A DNA stretch of 64,000 bases from CAIKMD01 sp963729935 (lineage in GTDB: Bacteria; Pseudomonadota; Alphaproteobacteria; ATCC43930; CGMCC-115725). The DNA lies in assembly GCA_963729935.1 (NCBI GenBank), contig CAVSPW010000002.1:310001-374000 (forward strand), given 5' to 3'. Under the pieces are notes generated by a model. The model was not told where the DNA came from. It ran no database searches and saw nothing but the letters and a program-made list of their open reading frames with translations. Below are positions 25,737 through 34,787 of this stretch, in pieces (the first letter of the stretch is position 1; the number at the start of each line of letters is the position of its first letter). The position numbers and the translations under genes were made by a program.

Positions 25737-25907
25737 ATGCTCCCGATTTTCTCTCGCCTCTGCCAGGACGAGTATGCTGCCATAGCGATCCAGTACGGCC
25801 TGATTGCATCGCTCATCTACGCAACCATCGGCACGGTCGGCGCAGCCATAGCGCGGCTCGGCACCGATCCGAGCGCGCCTCGCCGGCCGGGCGCGAACCG
25901 GTCTTAA
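25737..25907 (+). CDS. Divergent Flp-type pilin-like protein (56 aa)
   Basis: A short frame with GGAAGG before the ATG. It reads MLPIFSRLCQDEYAAIAIQY then GLIASLIYATIGTVGAAIARLG and a short basic tail. This matches Flp/type IVb pilins, in which a charged leader precedes GATAIEYGLIAALI and one hydrophobic helix. The cleavage-site Gly is replaced by Ala and the conserved Glu at +5 of the mature protein is Gln (IQYGLIA). No tad/cpa genes are in the window, so it is an orphan. Flp pilins are processed by a CpaA-type peptidase and assembled by the Tad machine; whether this one can be is doubtful. Confidence 0.6.
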   Translation: MLPIFSRLCQDEYAAIAIQYGLIASLIYATIGTVGAAIARLGTDPSAPRRPGANRS

Positions 25908-25975
25908 AGGCGAGCATCGGCTTGAGTTCCGACGGAGGGGGCGCCCCGGCCGAAACTCGCCCATGAGGCCGTCTT

Positions 25976-26563
25976 TCACGATGGCGAGACGACAACGATC
26001 GCGGAAGCAACGCTGCGGCCTTGGCAGCGATACGTATGTGGCGCCTCCGACGCGAAGTGCATCGCGTCCCCTTCATCGAGGATGGTTTGCGCGCCGTCGA
26101 CGTCGACGACCAGTTGCCCCTTCAAGACGTAGATGAGCTCCGAGCCCTTATGCCGATGCGGCTCCGAAGGCCTCGCTGAGGGCGGAAACTCAGCGTAATA
26201 CGCGTCCATCTTCCGGTCGTTGAGCGGGAAATCGAGGCTCTCGAACAGATAGGCCGGCGCGCCCACGCCCTTCCGGTTCGGAAGCCGTACCCGGTCTTTC
26301 TTGCGCGTCACGGCTATCGCGGGCCGCTCGCCGCTCTCGACGAAGAAGTGTTCGAGGCCCACGCCGAAGACCATCGCGATACGCAGCAAAGTCGGTAGGG
26401 TCGGGAAAAGCTGGCCGCGCTCGATCTTCGACAGAAGGGCGGGCGAGAGCCCCGTGTGCTCGCCGAGCTGCACCTGCCCCAGACCTTTCTCCAGGCGAAG
26501 CGCCCGAACCTTCGGCCCGATTTTATAGTTCTCGAGTCCGGTCGTCAGCGTCTGCGAGATCAT
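25976..26563 (-). CDS. XRE-cupin transcriptional regulator
   Basis: A 195-residue regulator with an N-terminal HTH (about 15-70: IGPKVRALRLEKGLGQVQLG, then TGLSPALLSKIERGQLFPTL) and a C-terminal cupin (about 110-190: EPHRHKGSELIYVLKGQLVV, DEGDAMHFASEAPHTYR). The HTH-cupin layout is that of PuuR/SinR-like regulators, where the cupin binds a small ligand or metal; His residues at HRH and H in APHTY could form the site. It is divergent from the fasciclin-DUF378-folE genes with a 213-bp AT-rich gap carrying an inverted repeat (26648-26668). It probably controls itself and that cluster. Confidence 0.88.
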   Translation of the reverse strand: MISQTLTTGLENYKIGPKVRALRLEKGLGQVQLGEHTGLSPALLSKIERGQLFPTLPTLLRIAMVFGVGLEHFFVESGERPAIAVTRKKDRVRLPNRKGVGAPAYLFESLDFPLNDRKMDAYYAEFPPSARPSEPHRHKGSELIYVLKGQLVVDVDGAQTILDEGDAMHFASEAPHTYRCQGRSVASAIVVVSPS

Positions 26564-26647
26564 GTCGGCTCGGCCCCGTTTTTTTTCACTCGGATCAAAT
26601 CCGCGCGAGAATTTCTACCATAAAGAAAATCGACATTCACTATAGGA

Positions 26648-26668
26648 TATTTTCCTTTTATGAAAATA
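26648..26668. promoter_or_regulatory. Inverted repeat, candidate operator of the XRE-cupin regulator
   Basis: TATTTTC-N7-GAAAATA is a perfect 7+7 inverted repeat in an unusually AT-rich divergent gap. It lies 85 bases from the regulator start and 109 bases from the fasciclin start. Position and symmetry suggest the binding site for the HTH-cupin protein encoded next door. Confidence 0.45.
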
Positions 26669-26776
26669 GATATTCATATAGATCAAATACCGGACGACGA
26701 AGCCGAGCGGCGCCCCTGCGATTTCGCATCCGAACCGCTCGCGCCGGAACGTTCGAAAAACCGAGGAGGTATCGTT

Positions 26777-27277
26777 ATGAAATTCGCATTCCGGAAATTG
26801 GCTGTCACCGCCATGGTCGCGAGCGGTCTTGTGCTGGCGGGCGGCGGCGCACGGGCTGCCGACAAGGACATCGTCGCGACCGCGGCCGGTGCCGGGCAGT
26901 TCAAGACCTTGATCGCCGCGCTCGATGCGGCGGGTCTGACGAAAACGCTGGAAGGGCCGGGGCCGTTCACCGTCTTCGCGCCCAATGATGCGGCCTTCGC
27001 CAAGCTGCCGCCCGCGACGCTACAGAGCCTTCTGAAGCCCGAGAACAACGCGCAGCTGGTCGCGATCCTCACCTATCACGTCCTACCGGGAAAAATGATG
27101 GCGGCGGAGGTGGTGAAGGCCAAAGACCTGAAGACGGTCAACGGCAAGATGCTCGACGTGAGCGCTAAGCCGGGCGACGTCATGGTCGGCGACGCCAAAG
27201 TCATCGCGACCGACATCGCCGCGTCGAACGGCGTCATTCACGTCATCGACACGGTCGAATTGCCGCCCGCCAAGTGA
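26777..27277 (+). CDS. Secreted fasciclin (FAS1) domain protein
   Basis: A 166-residue protein with a signal peptide (about 1-27, cut after ARA) and one FAS1 domain. The H1 box reads GPFTVFAPNDAAFAKLP and the H2 region includes ILTYHVLPGKMMAAEVVKAK, with a final GVIHVIDTVELPP. FAS1 domains act in adhesion or as stress-related periplasmic proteins; small single-domain forms are common in proteobacteria. GAGGAGG precedes the ATG at 26777. A GC-rich 8-bp hairpin and a candidate terminator follow the gene. The neighbours DUF378 and FolE on the same strand suggest a stress-linked group. Confidence 0.92.
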   Translation: MKFAFRKLAVTAMVASGLVLAGGGARAADKDIVATAAGAGQFKTLIAALDAAGLTKTLEGPGPFTVFAPNDAAFAKLPPATLQSLLKPENNAQLVAILTYHVLPGKMMAAEVVKAKDLKTVNGKMLDVSAKPGDVMVGDAKVIATDIAASNGVIHVIDTVELPPAK

Positions 27278-27290
27278 TGGCCACGACGAC

Positions 27291-27356
27291 GCGCCGCGTC
27301 CTCACGGGCGCGGCGCCCTTCAACCGCCCGGCATCGAAATCGGGCTCAATTTTTTC
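27291..27356 (+). terminator. Hairpin and possible terminator after the fasciclin gene
   Basis: GCGCCGCG (27291-27298) pairs perfectly with CGCGGCGC (27309-27316). Further on, GCCCG pairs with CGGGC just before TCAATTTTTT (27349-27354). The second hairpin with its T run is the more terminator-like. Both lie between the fasciclin stop and the DUF378 ribosome site, so readthrough or attenuation is possible. Confidence 0.4.
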
Positions 27357-27368
27357 AAGGAGCAAGTC

Positions 27369-27602
27369 ATGAAGTCGGTCAATATCGTCACGCTTCTTCT
27401 CGTCATCGTCGGCGGGTTGAATTGGGGCCTGGTCGGTCTCTTCGGGTTCGATCTCGTCGCCGCCTTGTTCGGCGACGCCTCGATCCTCGCGCGCGCCGTC
27501 TACGTCCTCGTTGGCGCGAGCGCGCTCTATCAGGTGATCCCCTTCGCCTCGGCGTTGAGCGGCCCGAAATCCTCGGCCCTCAGCGGATCCGTCTCGCGGT
27601 GA
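27369..27602 (+). CDS. DUF378 membrane protein
   Basis: A 77-residue protein with two hydrophobic helices. It starts MKSVNIVTLLLVIVGGLNWG and has the family signature GGLNWGLVGLFGFDLVA followed by RAVYVLVGASALYQV. DUF378 proteins are small inner-membrane proteins of unknown role that are often induced by stress. AAGGAG lies seven bases before the ATG. The gene lies between fasciclin and folE. Family call firm; function not known. Confidence 0.9.
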   Translation: MKSVNIVTLLLVIVGGLNWGLVGLFGFDLVAALFGDASILARAVYVLVGASALYQVIPFASALSGPKSSALSGSVSR

Positions 27603-27670
27603 GGGTTCCGGACGCGGCGGCTCCGCCCAAGCGCGGATGTCCGCTCCGTTCGGGACAGAAGGAGGTTCCC

Positions 27671-28327
27671 ATGAATGTTCACCCGTTGCGGGCGAACCGG
27701 CGCGCCAACGAAACCGTCGACCGGCCGCTCAGCAGCGGCGAGGAAGCCGCGATGATCGCTGCGGCCAGCCAAAAGATCGCCGAGCTTCTCGACGTGCTCC
27801 GCATCGATCACCAGAACGATCACAACACGCGGGACGCGCCCGAAAGGGTGGCCAGAATGTATGTGCAAGAGCTATTGCGCGGCCGGTTTTCGCCGCCGCC
27901 CAAGATCACCGACTTCGAAAACGCGCAGCGCTACGATCAGCTCATCGTCGTCGGCCCGATCGAGGTGCGGTCGCTCTGCGCCCATCATCTCATGCCCATC
28001 TACGGCAGCGCCTTCATCGGGATACTGCCCGAGCCGGATGGACGGATCATCGGCCTCTCGAAATACGATCGGATCGTCGAGTATTTCGCGGCCCGGCTGC
28101 AAATCCAGGAAGAGCTGGTCAAGCAAATCGGCAATTTCCTGGTCGAAGCGACGCAGCCGCGCGGCCTCGCCGTGCGCGTGAGTGCCGTTCATATGTGCAA
28201 AACCCATCGCGGAATTCGCGCCTCGCGCGGCAGCCGGATGGTGAACACCGCCCTTTACGGCGCGATGCAGTCCGATCAATCTCTGAAGAGCGAATTCCTG
28301 CAGGAATGCGTGGCCCTCGAGCGATGA
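27671..28327 (+). CDS. folE: GTP cyclohydrolase I
   Basis: A 218-residue FolE. Key segments are NTRDAPERVARMYVQELLRG, the zinc site CAHHLMPIYGSAF (Cys and His) with the second Cys in HMCKTHRGIR, and the substrate-pocket strand IIGLSKYDRIVEYFAARLQIQEEL. It converts GTP to dihydroneopterin triphosphate, the first step to folate and tetrahydrobiopterin. GGAGGTT precedes ATG 27671. The gene overlaps the next one by four bases (ATGA), and no other folate gene is nearby, so it may be a second, condition-specific copy in the genome. That cannot be tested here. Confidence 0.93.
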   Translation: MNVHPLRANRRANETVDRPLSSGEEAAMIAAASQKIAELLDVLRIDHQNDHNTRDAPERVARMYVQELLRGRFSPPPKITDFENAQRYDQLIVVGPIEVRSLCAHHLMPIYGSAFIGILPEPDGRIIGLSKYDRIVEYFAARLQIQEELVKQIGNFLVEATQPRGLAVRVSAVHMCKTHRGIRASRGSRMVNTALYGAMQSDQSLKSEFLQECVALER

Positions 28328-28833
28328 AAGAGAAATTGATCGTCGTTAACGATCGCATGCAGCAGAACCATCGCTACAAACTCTCGGCGCCGGTTGGGCG
28401 CGACTTCGACCCCGGCTTCAAGCCCGAGCTCACGCCCAAGGAAGCGCTGCGTCTCGGAATTTTCGGCGGAAAATACATGACCGACGCAATGAAGGAATTT
28501 CCACGTAGCTGGTTCGCGGGCGCGAAATTGTCGCCCGCCGGACGCGATCCATCGCTCAATTACTTCGGCGTCGAGGCGAGCCAGCCGCTCTCGCTTTGGC
28601 GCGCGAGGGGATGGATCCATCCCAACGATCCCCGCGGGTGGTTCCAATGGTATTGCCGGTATTATCTCGGGCGGCGGCTCCCCGGCGAGGACGACCGGCA
28701 GATACGGCGCTGGAGGGCCATGCGCCGCCATGTCGCGCAGATTGTCGGCAACTGCCATCCGGGAGATCTCGGCTGCCGAAAGCGCCAGCGCCAAGCACTC
28801 CTTCAATGGGCCTACGACAGCCGCAAATTATGA
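28324..28833 (+). CDS. Conserved hypothetical protein coupled to folE (169 aa)
   Basis: Starts MKEKLIVVNDRMQQNHRYKL, overlapping the folE stop codon. The protein is rich in aromatic and basic residues: LRLGIFGGKYMTDAMKEFPRSWF, NYFGVEASQPLSLWRARGWI, DPRGWFQWYCRYYLGRRLPG, then a helical tail KRQRQALLQWAYDSR. I recognise this pattern as a conserved family seen in bacteria and plants but know no function for it. It is soluble and has no metal-site motif apart from scattered Cys. Overlap with folE implies the two products are made in fixed ratio, perhaps in pterin use or stress response. Confidence 0.85.
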   Translation: MKEKLIVVNDRMQQNHRYKLSAPVGRDFDPGFKPELTPKEALRLGIFGGKYMTDAMKEFPRSWFAGAKLSPAGRDPSLNYFGVEASQPLSLWRARGWIHPNDPRGWFQWYCRYYLGRRLPGEDDRQIRRWRAMRRHVAQIVGNCHPGDLGCRKRQRQALLQWAYDSRKL

Positions 28834-28977
28834 CATTTGGGAACGGGCGCGGCGCTCGAGAGATTGCGGGCGCTTCGTCACCGAACGCGAACAAAATCGG
28901 CACCGCGACGGAAAATCGGTCCGAGCCGGCGACGGAAAGCGATTGTGGAAAAGATCTGCAAGTGATTGATCTTGAAG

Positions 28978-29053
<76 letters not shown>

Positions 29054-29140
29054 GCCCCGGCGCGCTTGCGCGCGTGCCCTCCAGCGAGAACGAAGGGCGG
29101 CGCGCTTATAACAAGCTATCGCGGGCTTGTCGAGCGCGTC

Positions 29141-30283
29141 TCACTCGTCGCCGCCGCGTCCGATTCGCGCGTCGCGATGGACATAGACGCACATCATCAA
29201 GCCGAAGCCGTACATCACGGTGAGCATCGCCGTGCCGCCGTAGGAGATGAGCGGAAGCGGCACGCCGACCACCGGAATAAGGCCCATCACCATCGCCGTA
29301 TTGATGAAGACATAGAGAAAGACGTTGATGGTGACGCCGAGCGCGAGCAGTCGGCCGAAATGGCTGCGGCTGCGAAACGCGATCGCGAAGCCGTAGACGA
29401 AGACGAGCGTATAGAGGCCCAGGAGCACGAGCCCGCCGATCAGACCGAATTCCTCGGCCAGCATGGTGAAGATGAAATCGGTCTGGCGCTCGGGCAGGAA
29501 GCTCAAATGGGCCTGGCTGCCCATGAGAAATCCCTTGCCGAAGAGCCCTCCGGAGCCGATCGCGATCTTCGATTGCAGACTGTGATAGCCGGCCCCCAAC
29601 GGATCGTTCTCGGGATTGAGGAAGGTGTAGATGCGGTTCTTCTGATAATCCTTGAGGAAGCGCCAGGCGACCGGAACGACGCCGCCGCCGGCCATCAGAA
29701 CGAGCACGAATTTCCACCACCGCACGCCGACGAGAAAGAAGATCGCACCGCCGCTCAGCACCAGCATCATCGCGGTGCCGAGATCGGGCTGCTTCATCAC
29801 CAAAGCCGCCGGCAGGAGAACGAGAAGCGCCGGCGCGACGAGCCGGCTCGGCCGGCCGATTTCTTCAGGCGTCAAGGCGCTGAAATAGCGCGCGAGCACG
29901 AGCACGACGGCGATTTTCATCAGTTCCGAGGGCTGGAGCTGAATGACGCCCAAATCGATCCAGCGCTGCGCGCCCATGCCGACCGCGCCGCGCAGCTCGA
30001 CCGCAACGAGGAGCAGGAAGGTGCAGGCATAGATCGTATAGGCCGACCGCATCCAGAAGCGGAGATCGACCGTGGCGACGCCCAGCATCACCATGACGGC
30101 GACCGCGAAGCGGATCAATTGCTTGCTCGCCCAGGGATTCCAATGGCCGTTCGCCGCGGAATAGAGCATCGCGAAGCCGATGCTGGCGATGCAACCTAAC
30201 AGGAACACGAGGCCCCAATTCACGCCCAACAGCTTGAGCGCGAGGTTTTGCCGCGGGGCGCTTGAATCGAGGAGCGACTCCAT
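29141..30283 (-). CDS. rodA: Rod-shape SEDS peptidoglycan polymerase
   Basis: A 380-residue SEDS protein with about ten transmembrane helices. Typical segments are GVATVDLRFWMRSAYTIYAC, QPSELMKIAVVLVLARYF, LVMKQPDLGTAMMLV, the catalytic-loop area GLLFGKG-like text (SGGLFGKGFLMGSQAHLSFL), PERQTDFIFTMLAEEFGL and VPLPLISYGGTAML near the C-terminus. RodA polymerises glycan strands from lipid II with PBP2 in the elongasome. It is the last gene of mreB-mreC-mreD-mrdA-rodA, six bases after the PBP2 gene. Its 3' end faces the tRNA-Lys gene on the same strand. Confidence 0.95.
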   Translation of the reverse strand: MESLLDSSAPRQNLALKLLGVNWGLVFLLGCIASIGFAMLYSAANGHWNPWASKQLIRFAVAVMVMLGVATVDLRFWMRSAYTIYACTFLLLVAVELRGAVGMGAQRWIDLGVIQLQPSELMKIAVVLVLARYFSALTPEEIGRPSRLVAPALLVLLPAALVMKQPDLGTAMMLVLSGGAIFFLVGVRWWKFVLVLMAGGGVVPVAWRFLKDYQKNRIYTFLNPENDPLGAGYHSLQSKIAIGSGGLFGKGFLMGSQAHLSFLPERQTDFIFTMLAEEFGLIGGLVLLGLYTLVFVYGFAIAFRSRSHFGRLLALGVTINVFLYVFINTAMVMGLIPVVGVPLPLISYGGTAMLTVMYGFGLMMCVYVHRDARIGRGGDE

Positions 30284-30289
30284 CGCCGC

Positions 30290-32194
30290 TCAGCCTTGCG
30301 CGACGGTGGTCGGCGCGGCGAAGGGCGGTTCCGGAACGCGCCGGACGGGATCGCGCTTTTGCGCCTCGAGCAATACGTCATGCGCGATCGGGGCGGCCAC
30401 CGCGCCGCCCTCGCCGCCGCTGGCGCCGCCATGCTCGACGACAACCGCGCAAACATAGCGCGGCGCGCTGACCGGCGCGAAGCCGATGAAGAGCGCGTGA
30501 TCGCGGTTCTTCCACGGCACGCTGGCGCCCGTCAGGTGACCATGCGCACGCTCCGCCTCGCTGTAACGATGAACTTGCGCCGTGCCGGTCTTGCCGCCCA
30601 TCGTCATGCCGGGATCGGTGATGCGCGCGCTATAGGCCGTACCGTGCGGCTCGTTCACGACCGCGAACATACCGTCGAGCACCGCGTTCAGATGCGCCTG
30701 CTGCACCCCCAGCGGCGCGAAATCGGAATCGACCGCGTCCGCGACCGGGCTGGCCGGCGTCATCACGCCGTGTCGGCGGTCGAGCCGCGGCACCACGGCG
30801 CGCGCCGTCACCAGCCGCGCCACATAGATCGCGAGCTGCAGCGGCGTCACCGAGACGAAGCTTTGGCCGATGCCGCAACTGATGGTCTCGCCGCGCTGCC
30901 AAGGCACGCCGGTGGTCGCCATCTTCCATGCCCGCGTCGGGATGAGCCCGGCTTTCTCGCCGGGGATGTCGAGATTGAGATTGACGCCAAGGCCGAAGCG
31001 GTTCGCCATCTGCGCGATCCGGTCGATGCCCAGGAGATCGGCGCAATGATAGAAGTACACGTCGCAGGATTCGCGGATGCCGCGGCGCAGCGAGATATTG
31101 CCGTGACCTCCCTTCTTCCAGCAATGGAACAGCGAATTGCCGAGCTGGAAGAATCCGGGGCAGTAGAATTCCGTATCCGGCGTAATGAGCGCCGCCTCGA
31201 GCGCGGCCATGGCAACCATCGGCTTGAAGGTCGAGCCGGGTGCGTAGGTGCCGCTGATCGCCTTGTTGTTGAGCGGGTTGAACGGGTCGGCGACGAGCTT
31301 TTGCCACATCGCCGGGGTAAGGCCGGCGGAGAACGCACCGGGATCGAAGCCCGGCGTGGAGGTCAGCACCAACACTTCGCCGGTCCAGGCATCGATCGCG
31401 ACGCAAGACGCGCTGCCCTGCGCGGCACAGCGTTTGACCGCGAGGTCTTGCAGCGCCATGTCGATGCCGAGCGCGATATCCTGTCCCGGCATGCCCTCCT
31501 CACGCGCCAATTCGCGCACGACACGGCCAAAGGCGTTGACCTCGACCTGGCTGGTTCCGGCGGTGCCGCGCAAATCGAGATCATAGGCCTTCTCGATGCC
31601 GCTCTTGCCGATGCGGAAATCCGGCAATTCGAGCAGCGGGTCGTCGGCGCTGAGATCCTGCTCGGAGACCGCGGCGACATAGCCGACGACATGGGACGTC
31701 GCCTCGCCAAAGGGGTAGTAGCGCGTCAGCGCCTGCTCGATCGACACGCCCGGCAATTCGAGCGTGTTGACTTCGACGCGCGCCATTTCCTCCCAGCTCA
31801 GATTGTCGCGAATGACGACCGGGACGAAGCTCAGCTTGTTGCGCACGTCGCGCATGACGCGGCGGCGATCGGCGTCGGTCAGGGGGATAAGCGTGCCGAC
31901 CGCGTCGAGCGTCGCCGTGATATCGCCCGTCTGCTCGGCGACGAGCGTCGCGCGATAGGTTGGCTGGTTCGTCGCCAGCGGCACGCCGAAGCGATCGGTG
32001 ATGCGCCCGCGCGGCGGAGCCAGGAGGCGGATATTGATGCGGTTCTCGTCGGCCTGCATGGCGTAACGGTCGGCCTGGACGACCTGGAGGTAATAAAGGC
32101 GTCCGGCAAGCGTGCCGAGGAGCGCAAGCTGGCCGCCCGCGAGCATGATCGCCCGGCGGGTCAGCAATTTGCCGCGGTTGTTGTCATGGGCCAT
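30290..32194 (-). CDS. mrdA: Penicillin-binding protein 2 (transpeptidase)
   Basis: A 634-residue class B PBP. It has a cytoplasmic start, one transmembrane helix (about 15-35) and a pedestal domain (VQADRYAMQADENRINIRLL, GVSIEQALTRYYPFG). The transpeptidase domain has the acylated Ser in YAPGSTFKPMVAM, SCDVYFYHCADLLG, and GGKTGTAQVHRYSE. It cross-links new glycan strands during elongation together with RodA. Start ATG 32194 is four bases from the mreD stop. The last 30 residues are a Pro-rich tail. Target of mecillinam-type beta-lactams in this family. Confidence 0.95.
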   Translation of the reverse strand: MAHDNNRGKLLTRRAIMLAGGQLALLGTLAGRLYYLQVVQADRYAMQADENRINIRLLAPPRGRITDRFGVPLATNQPTYRATLVAEQTGDITATLDAVGTLIPLTDADRRRVMRDVRNKLSFVPVVIRDNLSWEEMARVEVNTLELPGVSIEQALTRYYPFGEATSHVVGYVAAVSEQDLSADDPLLELPDFRIGKSGIEKAYDLDLRGTAGTSQVEVNAFGRVVRELAREEGMPGQDIALGIDMALQDLAVKRCAAQGSASCVAIDAWTGEVLVLTSTPGFDPGAFSAGLTPAMWQKLVADPFNPLNNKAISGTYAPGSTFKPMVAMAALEAALITPDTEFYCPGFFQLGNSLFHCWKKGGHGNISLRRGIRESCDVYFYHCADLLGIDRIAQMANRFGLGVNLNLDIPGEKAGLIPTRAWKMATTGVPWQRGETISCGIGQSFVSVTPLQLAIYVARLVTARAVVPRLDRRHGVMTPASPVADAVDSDFAPLGVQQAHLNAVLDGMFAVVNEPHGTAYSARITDPGMTMGGKTGTAQVHRYSEAERAHGHLTGASVPWKNRDHALFIGFAPVSAPRYVCAVVVEHGGASGGEGGAVAAPIAHDVLLEAQKRDPVRRVPEPPFAAPTTVAQG

Positions 32195-32197
32195 GGT

Positions 32198-32713
32198 TCA
32201 AGCCCGCATCAAAAAGGCGCGATGCGCCAGGGCGAGAATATAGCTCCCGACCGGATAGCACGCGACCGTCAAGACGGCTTGGAAGACGAAAGGTCTTAGT
32301 CCCACGATGCCGCCATGCAGCACGCAGACGAGGATCCAGAGGATCGCGAAAGTGCCGGCGGTGACGGCGAGAAAACCGAGCCACAGGACGGGAAAGGTCC
32401 GATTGACGAAGAACTGGCGCCGCTTGATCACGGCGGTACGCGCCACGAGCAATGTCAGCGCCGACAGGCCGACATAGGGCGTGCCGTTCAAGAGATCGAG
32501 CAGCAGGCCGATCGCGAAGACGGCGCCCAAGGGCAGCAAATCGGGCCGGTAGACGGTCCAGTGAAACACGGCCATCAGGGTGAAGGCCGGCGTCACGACG
32601 GCAAAGCCCGGCAGATTGAGCGGCACGATCGAGATGATGACGAAGAGCAACGTCATCAGGAAAGGCGTGAACCGCGTCAGATAGCCGTTGTCGCGAGATA
32701 GGGCGATGGGCAT
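32198..32713 (-). CDS. mreD: Rod shape-determining protein MreD
   Basis: A 171-residue membrane protein with about five helices. It starts MPIALSRDNGYLTRFTPFLM at 32713 and has the MreD pattern NLPGFAVVTPAFTLMAVFHW, then YRPDLLPLGAVFAIGLLLDLL. MreD bridges MreC and the PBP2-RodA pair in the elongasome. The longer upstream frame overlaps mreC and is spurious. The start lies nine bases from the mreC stop and its stop is four bases before mrdA, so all five cell-shape genes form one operon. Confidence 0.9.
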   Translation of the reverse strand: MPIALSRDNGYLTRFTPFLMTLLFVIISIVPLNLPGFAVVTPAFTLMAVFHWTVYRPDLLPLGAVFAIGLLLDLLNGTPYVGLSALTLLVARTAVIKRRQFFVNRTFPVLWLGFLAVTAGTFAILWILVCVLHGGIVGLRPFVFQAVLTVACYPVGSYILALAHRAFLMRA

Positions 32714-32721
32714 CCGCGGCC

Positions 32722-33603
32722 TCACCGCGCCGCTTCGCCGGACCGGCCCCTGCCCGCCGCCCGCGGCAAGGGCACGACACTTTGCGGCAAGACGCCCGAG
32801 AGTCCGAAATCGACGATGCGCAGAAGCTCGAGCCGCGCGAGTTCGGCATAGGGCTCGACGCGAATTACGTCGCCCGACACGGACGAGACGACGCCGACGG
32901 GCAAGCCGGGCGGGAAGACCCCGCCCGCGCCGCCGGTGACGATGCGCGCGCCGACCCTCACTTCGGTCTTGGGCGGCAGGTAGATCAACCGCGGCTCCTC
33001 CGAATTGTCGCCGTCGAGCACCGCCCGCTCGTGCGTCTGCTCGAGCTCGACCGGGATATGCGAATTGAGATCGGTCAGGAGGAGCACCCGGGCGGTACGG
33101 CCGCCCACCTCGGCGACACGGCCGACGAGGCCTTCGCCCGTCATCGCCGCCTGGCCGCGCTGGACGCCGTCGTTGCGGCCGACATTGACGAGGACGTTGC
33201 GCGCGAAGGCGCCGCCGGAGTCGGCGATCACGCGTGCGGCGACCGAATGCACCGCGTCTTGTGGCACGAGCTTCACGAGCTCGCGCAATTCGACGTTTTC
33301 CGCAGCGAGGCGCCGCGCGACTTCCTGCCATTGCATGAGCCGGGCGTTTTCCTCGCGCAGTTCCGCGTTTTCGCGATGCGCGGCGAAGACATCGGAGACC
33401 GCCTGGAAGGCGGTGGTGACCGCCGCCATGGGTTGGCTCATGATCTGGAGCACGGGCGCGACGCGGTCCGTCAGGGCCGCGCGCAGCCCGTCATAGAGCA
33501 GCGTGTCGGTCTTGCCGAAGACGATCAGTAGAACGGAGATGAGGATGAGGAACGGCAGCGTGAGCCGCTGCGCCGCCGCCTTCACTGGGGCCGTAATTCG
33601 CAT
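32722..33603 (-). CDS. mreC: Rod shape-determining protein MreC
   Basis: A 293-residue bitopic protein. One N-terminal transmembrane helix (about 10-30) is followed by a coiled coil (about 65-110: AHRENAELREENARLMQWQE). Then come the two beta domains of MreC, with GVQRGQAAMTGEGLVGRVAE and VLLLTDLNSHIPVELEQT, and VSGDVIRVEPYAELARLELLRIVDF near the end. It forms a periplasmic scaffold linking MreB filaments to PBP2. The tail after about residue 275 is Arg/Gly/Pro-rich. It lies 74 bp after mreB. Confidence 0.93.
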   Translation of the reverse strand: MRITAPVKAAAQRLTLPFLILISVLLIVFGKTDTLLYDGLRAALTDRVAPVLQIMSQPMAAVTTAFQAVSDVFAAHRENAELREENARLMQWQEVARRLAAENVELRELVKLVPQDAVHSVAARVIADSGGAFARNVLVNVGRNDGVQRGQAAMTGEGLVGRVAEVGGRTARVLLLTDLNSHIPVELEQTHERAVLDGDNSEEPRLIYLPPKTEVRVGARIVTGGAGGVFPPGLPVGVVSSVSGDVIRVEPYAELARLELLRIVDFGLSGVLPQSVVPLPRAAGRGRSGEAAR

Positions 33604-33677
33604 TAATGAGCCCGCCCGCCGCCTCGAACCGCGTGATCAGCCAACTCCGCCTCCCTCGGCCGGACCGGGCTGGACAA

Positions 33678-34718
<1,041 letters not shown>

Positions 34719-34787
34719 AACTTGCTCACCTTGCCGATTGGAGAAACGCGGAGCGGCCCGGCGGGACCGCCTCGCGTGCTTGCCGCG

